From Phascolarctobacterium succinatutens CAG:287 (GTDB lineage Bacteria > Bacillota > Negativicutes > Acidaminococcales > Acidaminococcaceae), in contig NZ_FR892786.1 in the NCBI RefSeq assembly GCF_000434895.1, forward strand, positions 1 to 6,286: 6,286 nt of DNA, read 5' to 3'. How positions within the stretch are numbered: position 1 is the first letter of the stretch; every line of letters begins with the position of its first letter. Below, piece by piece: positions 1-5,924 of this stretch. The notes beneath the pieces are model-generated. The model had not been told where the DNA came from, did no database searches, and saw only the letters and a program-made list of their open reading frames with translations. The translations under genes were made by a program, and so were the position numbers.

Positions 1-3
1 TTT

Positions 4-31
4 GGGGGCCACGTCAGTGTGTCCCCTTTTT
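4..31 (+). terminator. Intrinsic terminator of the upstream gene
   Basis: A GC-rich hairpin is visible: GGGG (5-8) pairs with CCCC (23-26) and CAC (10-12) with GTG (19-21), with one C-T mismatch between the two blocks and a 6-base loop. Five T residues (27-31) follow directly. This is the form of a Rho-independent terminator for a + strand gene lying before the window. Its T tract overlaps the possible -35 of the next promoter, so the two transcription units are packed closely. Confidence 0.7.
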
Positions 32-58
32 GCATTCTTCAAGCTAATATGATATAAT
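30..58 (+). promoter_or_regulatory. Extended -10 promoter for the DUF512-cobO unit
   Basis: A perfect TATAAT lies at 53-58 and is preceded by TG one base upstream (50-51), making an extended -10 box. Seventeen bases upstream is a weak -35, TTGCAT (30-35, three of six consensus matches); extended -10 promoters tolerate a poor -35. Transcription would start near 64-66, giving a leader of about 50 bases before the ATG at 115. A second, weaker possibility is TTGACG (62-67) with an 18-base spacer to GATTAT (86-91). No operator-like palindrome is obvious here. Confidence 0.6.
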
Positions 59-114
59 AATTTGACGACTAATCTTTTCACGGTTGATTATCTGCATTTT
101 TTTTAGGAGTTGTA

Positions 115-1398
115 ATGGTAGGACTTATTAGTGGTGTACGCAAGAACAGCTTGGCAGCGGACGCAGGCATCAAGGCCGGCGAAAAGCTGTGCAGCGTGGA
201 CGGCGTACAGGTTAAGGATATAATTGAATTGAGCTTCTATACCTCCGATTACGAGGTTGATCTGGAGATAGAGGCTACCGATGGCACACGCCGTCAGGTA
301 CATATAGAAAAATATCCGGATGAGGATCTTGGCCTGGAGTTTGACTCCGCAGTTTTTGACAGAGTTGCGACCTGCTACAATAACTGTGTTTTCTGCTTTG
401 TTGACCAGATGATTCCCGGTATGCGTCCGGGTCTGTATGTGCGTGATGACGATTACCGTCTGTCCTTCTTATATGGTAACTTCATTACACTCACCAATAT
501 GAAGGATGAGGATTTTGAACGTATTATCCGCACGCATCTTACGCCGCTGTATGTTTCGGTACACGCTACCGACCCGCAGGTGCGCTGCCAAATGATGCAC
601 AACCGTTTTGCCGGTCAGCTGATGGAGCGCTTGCAGCTTTTGTTCGATGCGGGCATTCAGGTGCATACGCAGATTGTGTGCTGTCCCGGTTATAATGACG
701 GCGAGATTCTTGCCAAGAGCTTCCACGATTTGTACGCGCAGTATCCCAATGTACTGACGATGGCGGTTGTTCCCGTAGGTACTACTAAGCACCGCGAGCA
801 CCTGACGCAGCTTGCCACTTTTACGAAGGAGCAGGCCGCAGAGGTTGTGGAGCAGGTGACCGCATGGCAGGAGCGCTGCCGTAAGGAAACAGGCAAGACG
901 TTTATCTACTTGGGCGATGAATTTTATCTGCTGGCGGAAAAGCCTTTTCCTCCTACCGAATGGTACGACGGCTTCCCGCAGCTGGAAAACGGCATTGGCC
1001 TGACTGCCAACTTTATGCTGGAGTGGGACGAGGCGTTGGCGCAGATGCAGGACTTTCATCCTGCAGAGCCTGCGGTGATTCCCGTGGGTGAGGGCGCTTA
1101 TCGTGTGCTGGAGCCTTTGATGACGAAGCTGAACAGCCAGTTCGGTTCGGAGCACCGCTTTGTACCTGTGCCCAACAGCTTTTTCGGCGGCAAGGTAAAT
1201 GTTACCGGTCTTTTGACGGGCAGCGATATTCTGGCGAACGTGCAGGGTAAGCAGATTATTCTTCCGGATGTGGTTTTGAATAACGATAAGCTGTTTTTGG
1301 ATGATATGTCGCTGGCGCAGTTCAAGGAGCGCTACCCTGGCAAGGTGGAGATTGCCAAGGGTGCGAAGGAGCTGCTGCATTTATTATTGGAAAGATAG
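115..1398 (+). CDS. DUF512 family radical-SAM-like protein with N-terminal PDZ domain
   Basis: Complete 427-residue protein of the DUF512 family, whose biochemical role is not established. Residues about 1-65 resemble a PDZ domain, with the SLAADAGIKAGEKL pattern typical of the carboxylate-binding loop region. A radical-SAM-type cluster motif C-x3-C-x2-C follows at C87, C91 and C94 (TCYNNCVFCFVDQ), then a conserved-looking stretch with LYVRDDDYRLSFLYGN (107-122). The C-terminal half, from about residue 225 on, matches what I know of the DUF512 domain, including VGTTKHRE and GDEFYLLA. The family is predicted to bind a 4Fe-4S cluster and may use S-adenosylmethionine; this is inferred from the motif. 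The ATG is preceded by AGGAG at 105-109 with a 5-base gap, and the N-terminus fits the family, so the start is secure. No signal peptide or membrane segment is seen, so it is probably cytoplasmic. The family is often found beside der; here cobO and a repeat region lie between. Confidence 0.9.
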   Translation: MVGLISGVRKNSLAADAGIKAGEKLCSVDGVQVKDIIELSFYTSDYEVDLEIEATDGTRRQVHIEKYPDEDLGLEFDSAVFDRVATCYNNCVFCFVDQMIPGMRPGLYVRDDDYRLSFLYGNFITLTNMKDEDFERIIRTHLTPLYVSVHATDPQVRCQMMHNRFAGQLMERLQLLFDAGIQVHTQIVCCPGYNDGEILAKSFHDLYAQYPNVLTMAVVPVGTTKHREHLTQLATFTKEQAAEVVEQVTAWQERCRKETGKTFIYLGDEFYLLAEKPFPPTEWYDGFPQLENGIGLTANFMLEWDEALAQMQDFHPAEPAVIPVGEGAYRVLEPLMTKLNSQFGSEHRFVPVPNSFFGGKVNVTGLLTGSDILANVQGKQIILPDVVLNNDKLFLDDMSLAQFKERYPGKVEIAKGAKELLHLLLER

Positions 1399-1917
1399 GT
1401 GAAGCGTATGCTGCAGGTTTATACAGGTACAGGCAAGGGTAAGACTACTGCTGCTTTGGGCGTGGCGCTGCGTGCCTCCGGTTATGGTATGAAGACGCTG
1501 ATGCTTTCATTTTTGAAGGATGATCCTGAGTACGGCGAGGCGCGGGCTGCAAAGAATCTGCCTTGGTTTACGCTGCGGCAGGTGGGACGCGACGCCTTTG
1601 TTAATTTCCATAATCCCGATCCTGTTGATTTAAAGATGTGCCGTGACGGCTGGGAAGAAGCGAAGAAAGCTATTAGCTCCCACGCTGCGGATGTTATTAT
1701 CCTTGATGAGCTGAATATTGTGCTTGCTACCCAAATGCTGCCGACGCAGGAGGTTGTTGATTTTTTGCGTGAGCATAAAAATAACGTTGAGGTTATTACT
1801 ACTGGTAGAGGTGCACCGGAAGAGCTTATCAAAATTGCCGACCTTGTTACTGATATGAGCGAGGTTAAGCACTATTTCCACAAGGGAGTTGGCTCTCGTA
1901 ACGGCATCGACCATTGA
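1399..1917 (+). CDS. cobO: Corrinoid (cob(I)alamin / cob(I)yrinate a,c-diamide) adenosyltransferase, CobO/BtuR type
   Basis: Transfers the 5'-deoxyadenosyl group of ATP to reduced corrinoid, giving the coenzyme form of B12; it acts in the cytoplasm. The 172-residue protein has the family's P-loop GTGKGKTT (10-17), a Walker B-like DVIILDELN (98-106), TGRGAP (135-140), and the C-terminal pattern ADLVTDM...VKHYFHKGVGSRNGID. It lacks the extra N-terminal residues of enterobacterial CobA (about 196 aa). Whether it serves de novo synthesis or salvage cannot be told; no other cobalamin gene is in view. The start is ambiguous. GTG at 1399 directly follows the DUF512 stop codon and gives MKRMLQVYTG, close to the usual family N-terminus. 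ATG at 1408 has a better site, AGGTGA at 1397-1402 with a 5-base gap. Either way it is translationally coupled to the gene before it. No cobalamin riboswitch is seen upstream. Confidence 0.92.
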   Translation: MKRMLQVYTGTGKGKTTAALGVALRASGYGMKTLMLSFLKDDPEYGEARAAKNLPWFTLRQVGRDAFVNFHNPDPVDLKMCRDGWEEAKKAISSHAADVIILDELNIVLATQMLPTQEVVDFLREHKNNVEVITTGRGAPEELIKIADLVTDMSEVKHYFHKGVGSRNGIDH

Positions 1918-1940
1918 GGTGTGCGTTATACCACTCCATC

Positions 1941-2036
1941 TGCGTTACCCCCTTTAGTCGCTGACGCGACAGTCGCCCCAGGGCGCCCTCTCTTGCCCTT
2001 CGGGCAATTCACCTTGTCCCCCAAGGGGGAACCAAG
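1941..2036 (-). repeat. Hairpin-rich extragenic repeat element (inverted orientation)
   Basis: Successive short hairpins are visible: GTCGC/GCGAC (1957-1961 with 1966-1970), CGCCC/GGGCG (1974-1978 with 1981-1985), TTGCCC/GGGCAA (1993-1998 with 2002-2007) and TCCCCC/GGGGGA (2017-2022 with 2025-2030), the last extended by CTTG/CAAG (2013-2016 with 2033-2036). Read on the - strand, the element starts with TTCCCCCTTGGGGGA and an AAGGTG-like block and ends with AAAGGGGGTAA. The two + strand copies at 2071 and 2347 have the same plan, so this looks like a longer, diverged, oppositely oriented relative. I associate repeats of this plan with gut Firmicutes genomes (memory, not a search). It could slow or end cobO transcription, but no T tract follows, so it is not called a terminator. 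Confidence 0.6.
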
Positions 2037-2070
2037 AACATACTAATGAAGGCTAATTGAAAGCTATTAG

Positions 2071-2122
2071 TCTTGCCTTCCCCTTGGGGAAGGTGCCGAG
2101 CATAGCGAGGCGGAAGGGGGAT
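2071..2122 (+). repeat. 52-base extragenic repeat, copy 1
   Basis: This segment matches 2347-2398 at 50 of 52 positions, differing at 2079 (T versus G) and 2085 (T versus C). It opens with a near-perfect palindrome at 2076-2093 in which CCTTCCCC pairs with GGGGAAGG. A smaller GCC/GGC pairing follows (2095-2097 with 2109-2111), and it ends in GGAAGGGGGAT. The terminal AAGGGG (2114-2119) could also pair with CCCCTT at 2080-2085, so alternative folds exist. No coding role is supported. Confidence 0.85.
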
Positions 2123-2346
2123 GCTTGTACGTCGCAATCAAATATCGTTCCAGTCAGTAGCAATTTTCCCGTGCCTTGGGGCACAACGCAAATTTCGTGT
2201 TGAACCAGGACGAAGCTTCGGTAAAATTTGCCAGACGGTAATAGAAAGTTACGTACCCTTGCTTCTATGGTTCCAGACACTCATTTGCTAAAATTGCTAT
2301 TCCCTACACGATATGTTAATTGCTCGTGTTGGCGTTTTGCTATCCT
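2123..2346. other. Non-coding spacer between direct repeats, with nested inverted repeats
   Basis: No credible gene is seen. The segment has an unusual set of inverted repeats. A 12-bp outer pairing (2156-2167 with 2290-2301, one G-T) encloses GTGCC/GGCAC (2171-2175 with 2180-2184), GCAAATTT/AAATTTGC (2188-2195 with 2224-2231), the 10-bp palindrome CGAAGCTTCG (2211-2220) and ATAGAA/TTCTAT (2241-2246 with 2263-2268). Outside lies ACACGA/TCGTGT (2306-2311 with 2324-2329). If transcribed, the arms could form a closed multi-branch junction. This may be a structured RNA, the core of a small non-autonomous mobile element, or chance; the sequence alone does not decide. Confidence 0.45.
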
Positions 2347-2398
2347 TCTTGCCTGCCCCTCGGGGAAGGTGCCGAGCATAGCGAGGCGGAAGGGGGAT
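2347..2398 (+). repeat. 52-base extragenic repeat, copy 2
   Basis: Second copy of the repeat at 2071-2122, same orientation, 50 of 52 identical. Its opening hairpin is slightly weaker: the G at 2355 faces an A, breaking one pair of the CCTTCCCC/GGGGAAGG stem. Its right end runs into TTCCCC, so GGGG (2393-2396) can pair with CCCC (2400-2403) across ATT. It ends about 80 bases before der and lies just upstream of the probable der promoter. Confidence 0.85.
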
Positions 2399-2420
2399 TC
2401 CCCATAAATATGCAAAAAAT

Positions 2421-2449
2421 TTTACATTTCTATGATAGACACATACTAA
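2421..2449 (+). promoter_or_regulatory. Possible promoter for der-plsY
   Basis: TTTACA at 2421-2426 matches five of six bases of a -35 box. The -10 is poor: TACTAA at 2444-2449 (17-base spacer) or CATACT at 2442-2447 (15-base spacer). The whole stretch 2404-2460 is very AT-rich, in contrast to the repeat just before it. A promoter is expected because no cotranscription signal joins der to cobO across 562 bases, but the exact boxes are uncertain. Confidence 0.35.
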
Positions 2450-2466
2450 AAAATTTATTACGATGA

Positions 2467-2471
2467 AGGAG
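2467..2471 (+). promoter_or_regulatory. Ribosome binding site that sets the der start
   Basis: AGGAG lies 8 bases before the ATG at 2480. An in-frame TTG at 2474 would extend the protein by two residues but sits only two bases from this site, too close to be used. The ATG also gives the classic Der N-terminus MAKPIVAIVGRPNVGKS. Confidence 0.8.
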
Positions 2472-2479
2472 ATTTGATT

Positions 2480-3808
2480 ATGGCTAAACCGATAGTTGCT
2501 ATAGTTGGACGTCCTAACGTAGGCAAATCTACTCTTTTTAATATTTTTGCCAACAGCAGGATTTCCATTGTTGAGGATACACCGGGCGTTACCCGCGACC
2601 GTCTGTATGCTACCGCCGAATGGCTGGACCACGAGTTTATGATGGTTGATACCGGCGGTATCGAAATCATGAATGCCGATGCTATTGCTGTTTCTATCCG
2701 TCAGCAGGCACAGATTGCGATTAAGGAGGCGGACGTTATTCTGTTCGTCTGCGATGCGCGCGCAGGCATTACTACCGAGGATGCTGACGTTGCCCGTCTG
2801 TTGCGTCAGTCCAAGAAGCCGATTGTTCTGGCTGTCAATAAGGCGGATTCTCCGAAGCAGGAGATGAATACCTTTGAATTCTATAATCTGGGTATCGGTG
2901 ATCCGATTGCTGTTTCCGCGTCCAACCATTTGGGCCTGGGCGATTTGCTGGATGCCGTTGTTGCCAAGTTCCCGTCCGATAAGATGGCAGGCGACCTGGA
3001 GGAAGAGGACGAAATCAAGGTTGCTCTGATTGGTCGTCCGAACGTAGGCAAATCCTCTATTTTCAACGCACTGGTAGGCGAGGAGCGTTCTATCGTAAGT
3101 GATGTTGCAGGCACTACCCGTGATGCGATTGATACTCCGGTAGTACGCAACGGTCAGAAGTACCTGTTCATTGATACCGCAGGCATGCGCCGTAAGGCTA
3201 AGGTTGACGAACCGATTGAAAAATACAGCGTTATGCGTTCTCTGCGTGCGGTTGACCGCAGTGACGTTGTGCTGATGGTTTTTGATGCTGTCGAAGGTGT
3301 TACCGAGCAGGATAAACGTATCGTCGGCTATGCTCATGAGGCAGGCAAGGCTGTTATTCTGGTTGTCAACAAATGGGATTTGTACGAGAAGGACAATTCC
3401 TCCACTCTGCGTTATACCGAAACTCTGCGCAAGGAGCTTGTTTTCCTGCAGTATGCGCCGGTAGTTTTTGTTTCTGCCGTTACCAAGCAGCGTATTCACC
3501 GTCTGCCGGAGGTTATCTCCTATGTTGCCGAGCAGAACGCTATGCGTATCGCTACCAGTATTCTCAACCAGGTTATCGAGGATGCTGTGGCTATCAATCC
3601 GCCGCCGACCGAAAAGGGCAAACGTCTTAAGATTCTTTATGTTACACAGGTCAAAATCAAACCGCCAACCTTTGTTATCTTTGTCAACGAACCGGAAATC
3701 ATGCATTTCTCCTATCAGCGTTATCTGGAGAACAAACTGCGTGAGGCATTTGGCTTTGAAGGTACACCGATTCAGATGATTATCCGTGGTAAGAACGAGG
3801 ATGAATAA
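2480..3808 (+). CDS. der: Ribosome biogenesis GTPase Der (EngA)
   Basis: Der is an essential double GTPase that binds the 50S ribosomal subunit and is needed for its maturation. The 442-residue protein is of normal family length and intact. The first G domain shows GRPNVGKS (10-17), DTPGVTRD (33-40), DTGG (57-60), NKAD (120-123) and SAS (146-148). After an acidic linker (about 172-178, DLEEEDE), the second shows GRPNVGKS (185-192), AGTTRD (210-215), DTAG (232-235), NKWD (297-300) and SA (332-333). The C-terminal KH-like domain, about 350-442, has the expected NPPP (373-376), PPTFVIFVNEP and GFEGTPI patterns. The two P-loop octapeptides are identical, typical of the family. plsY follows after 21 bases on the same strand, so the two are probably one operon. 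Confidence 0.98.
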   Translation: MAKPIVAIVGRPNVGKSTLFNIFANSRISIVEDTPGVTRDRLYATAEWLDHEFMMVDTGGIEIMNADAIAVSIRQQAQIAIKEADVILFVCDARAGITTEDADVARLLRQSKKPIVLAVNKADSPKQEMNTFEFYNLGIGDPIAVSASNHLGLGDLLDAVVAKFPSDKMAGDLEEEDEIKVALIGRPNVGKSSIFNALVGEERSIVSDVAGTTRDAIDTPVVRNGQKYLFIDTAGMRRKAKVDEPIEKYSVMRSLRAVDRSDVVLMVFDAVEGVTEQDKRIVGYAHEAGKAVILVVNKWDLYEKDNSSTLRYTETLRKELVFLQYAPVVFVSAVTKQRIHRLPEVISYVAEQNAMRIATSILNQVIEDAVAINPPPTEKGKRLKILYVTQVKIKPPTFVIFVNEPEIMHFSYQRYLENKLREAFGFEGTPIQMIIRGKNEDE

Positions 3809-3829
3809 ATAAAAGTCAGGTGATTTGTT

Positions 3830-4459
3830 ATGTTCAATGAGGTGGGTATATTACATTTTCTGCTGGGCTTTGTGCTCGGTCATGTCTGCGGCTCTGTTCC
3901 CAGCGGCTTATGGCTGGTGCAGGCCTTTCACGGTATTGATATCCGTAATTACGGCAGCAAAAATATCGGCACGACGAACGTTTTCCGTACCGTCGGTTCC
4001 AAGACTGCGGTGCTGGTGCTGATTGCCGATGCCTTCAAGGGTATTCTCGCGGTTGGTATTATGAGTTATTTTTTCCACAATCCGCTGCTGGATGTGGTTA
4101 CGGCTTTGGGTGCGCTTTTAGGCCATAATTATTCGATCTTTCTGGGCTTTAAGGGTGGCAAGGGCGTTGCGACCGCACTGGGCCTGTTGATTTTTATGAT
4201 GCCTAAGGTTGCCGTAGCAAGCTTCGGTATCTGGCTGGTGTGCGTGCTGCTGACGCGCTATGTATCGCTCGGCTCCATTATGGCTGCCATCTTTACGCCG
4301 CCGCTGGCGTGGTATTTTGGTTATCCCTCTGCCTATGTGATTTTCTCGGTGGTTGCCGCTTTCTTTGTAGTTTTACGCCACAAGGAAAATATCTATCGCC
4401 TGCTCACAGGCACCGAAAGCAAAATCAAACCGGGCAATGCCAAGGATCTGCAGAAATAA
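3830..4459 (+). CDS. plsY: Glycerol-3-phosphate acyltransferase PlsY
   Basis: Integral membrane enzyme that moves the acyl group from acyl-phosphate (made by PlsX) to glycerol-3-phosphate, forming lysophosphatidic acid, the first step of phospholipid synthesis. The 209-residue protein shows the family motifs: GSVPSG (21-26), DIRNYGSKNIGTTN (37-50), DAFKG (67-71), GHNYSIFLGFKGGKGVAT (98-115) and RHKENIYRLLTGTESKI (183-199). Several hydrophobic segments (about 7-30, 58-80, 115-142, 147-163 and 166-182) fit its multi-pass topology. Motif 2 reads GSKN where GSGN is usual; the asparagines remain, so activity is expected. The ATG has AGGTGA at 3818-3823 with a 6-base gap. It follows der by 21 bases and is closed by the terminator at 4474. 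In many relatives gpsA follows plsY; here it does not. Confidence 0.96.
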   Translation: MFNEVGILHFLLGFVLGHVCGSVPSGLWLVQAFHGIDIRNYGSKNIGTTNVFRTVGSKTAVLVLIADAFKGILAVGIMSYFFHNPLLDVVTALGALLGHNYSIFLGFKGGKGVATALGLLIFMMPKVAVASFGIWLVCVLLTRYVSLGSIMAAIFTPPLAWYFGYPSAYVIFSVVAAFFVVLRHKENIYRLLTGTESKIKPGNAKDLQK

Positions 4460-4473
4460 AATATCGCTTCTAC

Positions 4474-4507
4474 GCTGATGTAGGCCAATGCTTACATCAG
4501 CTTTTTT
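4474..4507 (+). terminator. Intrinsic terminator of the der-plsY unit
   Basis: A long hairpin is visible: GCTGATGTAGGC (4474-4485) pairs with GCTTACATCAGC (4490-4501) through 12 pairs, one of them G-T, closing a four-base CAAT loop. Six T residues (4502-4507) follow at once. It starts 15 bases after the plsY stop codon and is a textbook Rho-independent terminator. It also separates plsY from the cell-wall hydrolase gene. Confidence 0.93.
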
Positions 4508-4544
4508 CATATACTAAAGCAGGATTTTTGTTCTGCCTAAAGAA

Positions 4545-4550
4545 TATAAT
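4545..4550 (+). promoter_or_regulatory. Possible -10 box for the NlpC/P60-aminopeptidase unit
   Basis: A perfect TATAAT sits in the AT-rich spacer after the plsY terminator, where a new promoter is required. No good -35 lies 16-18 bases upstream (that region reads GGATTT) and there is no TG extension, so the site may depend on an activator, on another sigma factor, or be a chance match. TAAAAT at 4581-4586 is a weaker alternative. Confidence 0.35.
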
Positions 4551-4573
4551 AATATTACAAGTATTTTAGGTTA

Positions 4574-4606
4574 CTTGCAGTAAAATATATGCTGCAAGAA
4601 GGGAGG
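4574..4606 (+). promoter_or_regulatory. Leader hairpin next to the ribosome binding site of the NlpC/P60 gene
   Basis: CTTGCAG (4574-4580) and CTGCAAG (4592-4598) form a 7-bp stem with an 11-base AT-rich loop. It ends two bases before a strong Shine-Dalgarno GGGAGG (4601-4606). That site lies 7 bases before the TTG at 4614 and decides the start codon; the upstream ATG at 4589 is in another frame. The hairpin could tune ribosome access or mRNA stability, or as DNA act as an operator. This role is inference. Confidence 0.5.
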
Positions 4607-4613
4607 AACGAAA

Positions 4614-5906
4614 TTGCGATTAGCAAAGCTTTTATATACAGCTGCTGTTGTTTGCGGACTGCTGCTGCCTTTGGGCGCTTCGGCTGCAGGCATTACCAAT
4701 TATCCGCCGCTTGTGAATCCGTCGCACTGGACGGAGCAGAACAAGAGCGGTGATACGGTTATTCTGGATGCGAAGGGTGTGGCTGCCTTCAATGCCAAGG
4801 TACGCGCTGCTTCCCGCAGTATGCCTGACCTGGCAAATTATCCTGCGACGATGAGCGGTGATGCGCTTAAAACGAGGATTATGGATTATTCCATACTTGA
4901 CGATGACCTGTATCTGCATGGCAACAAGGTGAGCGAAAACTATAAGAATATCCTGCGTAAGCAAAGCAATATTGCCGCGATTCCCAAAAGCGTAGGCGTG
5001 CAATACGCAGTGACGGTGCGCCGTACAGCGGTGCGTGCGCTGCCTACGGGCGAGGGCCTGTATTATTACGCGGGCGACAAGGATTTTGATGCGCTGCAGG
5101 AAACTATGCTGGACCCGGGCGAGCCTGTGGCTGTGCTGCACACTAGTGCCAACGGTTATTTTTACTACGTGCAGGCAGTAAATTACAGCGGTTGGGTGAG
5201 CAAGTATAATGTAGCCATGACCGACAAGAACACCTGGAGCAGCTTTGTAAAGCCGCAGAAGTTTCTTGTTGTTACCGATGCGGAATATAACCTGAAAACG
5301 GACGGCGAGCAGGTGCTTTATCAGCAGGGTGCGCGCCTGCCGGTTGACAGTGTGCAAAGCGATACCTATACGGTGCTTGCGCCGGTGCGCACAAAAACAG
5401 GCCTGCTGCAGAAGCAGAAGCTGCTGGTGCCGAAGGCTGCCTCTGCCGTGCATTACGGCTATTTGCCCTATACCAGCAATAATCTGCTCAGCTCCGCCTT
5501 CAAATTTTACGGCAAGCCGTATGGCTGGGGCGGTTTGAAAAACAGCGTGGATTGCTCAAGCCTGGTGTTCAATGCTTACCGCACTGTGGGCATTGTGTTG
5601 CCGCGTAATGCCGACCAGCAGGAGTTGACAGCAGGCACGAAGAAAAAGCTCAGCGGCAGCTCACAGGAACGCGCCGCCGTTATCAGCAAGCTGATGCCCG
5701 GTGCAGCGCTTTATATGGACGGCCACTGCCTGATGTATATCGGCAATATCAATCAGACACCGTATACGATTCACGCGCTGGGCTCGTATTTTTCCAAGGG
5801 CCGCCTGATGCGCGAGATGAAGGTGCTGGTGAGCGATTTGACGCTGCAGCGTTCCAGCGGTAATATGATGCTTAACGAATTGCAGACAGCAATAGAATAT
5901 AAATAA
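4614..5906 (+). CDS. Secreted SH3-domain NlpC/P60 cell-wall endopeptidase
   Basis: Probable gamma-D-glutamyl-L-diamino acid endopeptidase of the NlpC/P60 class, cutting peptidoglycan stem peptides outside the cytoplasmic membrane. Residues 1-24 form a signal peptide (positive start, hydrophobic core, ASA before a likely cut at 24/25) with no lipobox, so it is released rather than a lipoprotein. An N-terminal helical region (about 35-120) precedes two SH3-like segments (about 128-200 and 211-275), then the NlpC/P60 domain (about 285-430). Expected catalytic residues are C314 (VDCSSLV), H371 (GHCLMYIG) and H387 (TIHALG), with YGWGG at 303-307 before the cysteine. This plan resembles YkfC-like enzymes and the Desulfovibrio SH3/NlpC protein, which prefer peptides with a free N-terminal L-Ala; that specificity is inferred here. 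The start is TTG with a strong GGGAGG site; the signal peptide begins right there. 430 residues, intact. Confidence 0.9.
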   Translation: MRLAKLLYTAAVVCGLLLPLGASAAGITNYPPLVNPSHWTEQNKSGDTVILDAKGVAAFNAKVRAASRSMPDLANYPATMSGDALKTRIMDYSILDDDLYLHGNKVSENYKNILRKQSNIAAIPKSVGVQYAVTVRRTAVRALPTGEGLYYYAGDKDFDALQETMLDPGEPVAVLHTSANGYFYYVQAVNYSGWVSKYNVAMTDKNTWSSFVKPQKFLVVTDAEYNLKTDGEQVLYQQGARLPVDSVQSDTYTVLAPVRTKTGLLQKQKLLVPKAASAVHYGYLPYTSNNLLSSAFKFYGKPYGWGGLKNSVDCSSLVFNAYRTVGIVLPRNADQQELTAGTKKKLSGSSQERAAVISKLMPGAALYMDGHCLMYIGNINQTPYTIHALGSYFSKGRLMREMKVLVSDLTLQRSSGNMMLNELQTAIEYK

Positions 5907-5910
5907 TGTT

Positions 5911-5915
5911 AGGAG
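5911..5915 (+). promoter_or_regulatory. Ribosome binding site of the last gene
   Basis: AGGAG lies 9 bases before the ATG at 5925, between the two genes. It supports a real gene start there although the reading frame leaves the window. With only 18 bases between stop and start and no hairpin between, the two genes are probably cotranscribed. Confidence 0.75.
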
Positions 5916-5924
5916 ATTTTAGGA

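Noticed and set aside
469..1380. 303-codon open frame on the - strand opposite the DUF512 gene
   Set aside because: The sequence is antisense to a well-supported gene and is rich in Arg, His, Gln and Leu, as expected of a reverse-complement shadow.
1918..2036. Intrinsic terminator directly after cobO
   Set aside because: Several hairpins are present, but none is followed by a T tract, so none meets the intrinsic terminator form.
2053..2280. 75-codon open frame on the - strand in the cobO-der spacer
   Set aside because: Its start is GTG without a convincing ribosome site, and its C-terminal third is the translation of repeat copy 1. It looks like an open frame through repeat DNA, not a gene.
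2171..2301. Possible tRNA-like cloverleaf in the spacer
   Set aside because: There is no GTTC-type T loop within a proper 5-bp stem, no acceptor end and no anticodon arm of the right size. The stems do not have tRNA spacing.
1899..2479. CRISPR array or insertion sequence
   Set aside because: There are only two copies of the 52-base repeat and no regular spacers, no transposase frame and no clear target-site duplication.
2297..3706. 469-codon open frame on the - strand opposite der
   Set aside because: It lies antisense to a full, intact der with all GTPase motifs. Its protein has no recognisable domain and no ribosome site; it is a codon-bias shadow.
4632..5453. 273-codon open frame on the - strand opposite the NlpC/P60 gene
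   Set aside because: It is antisense to a gene with a signal peptide and catalytic residues, has His/Arg-rich shadow composition and no domain.
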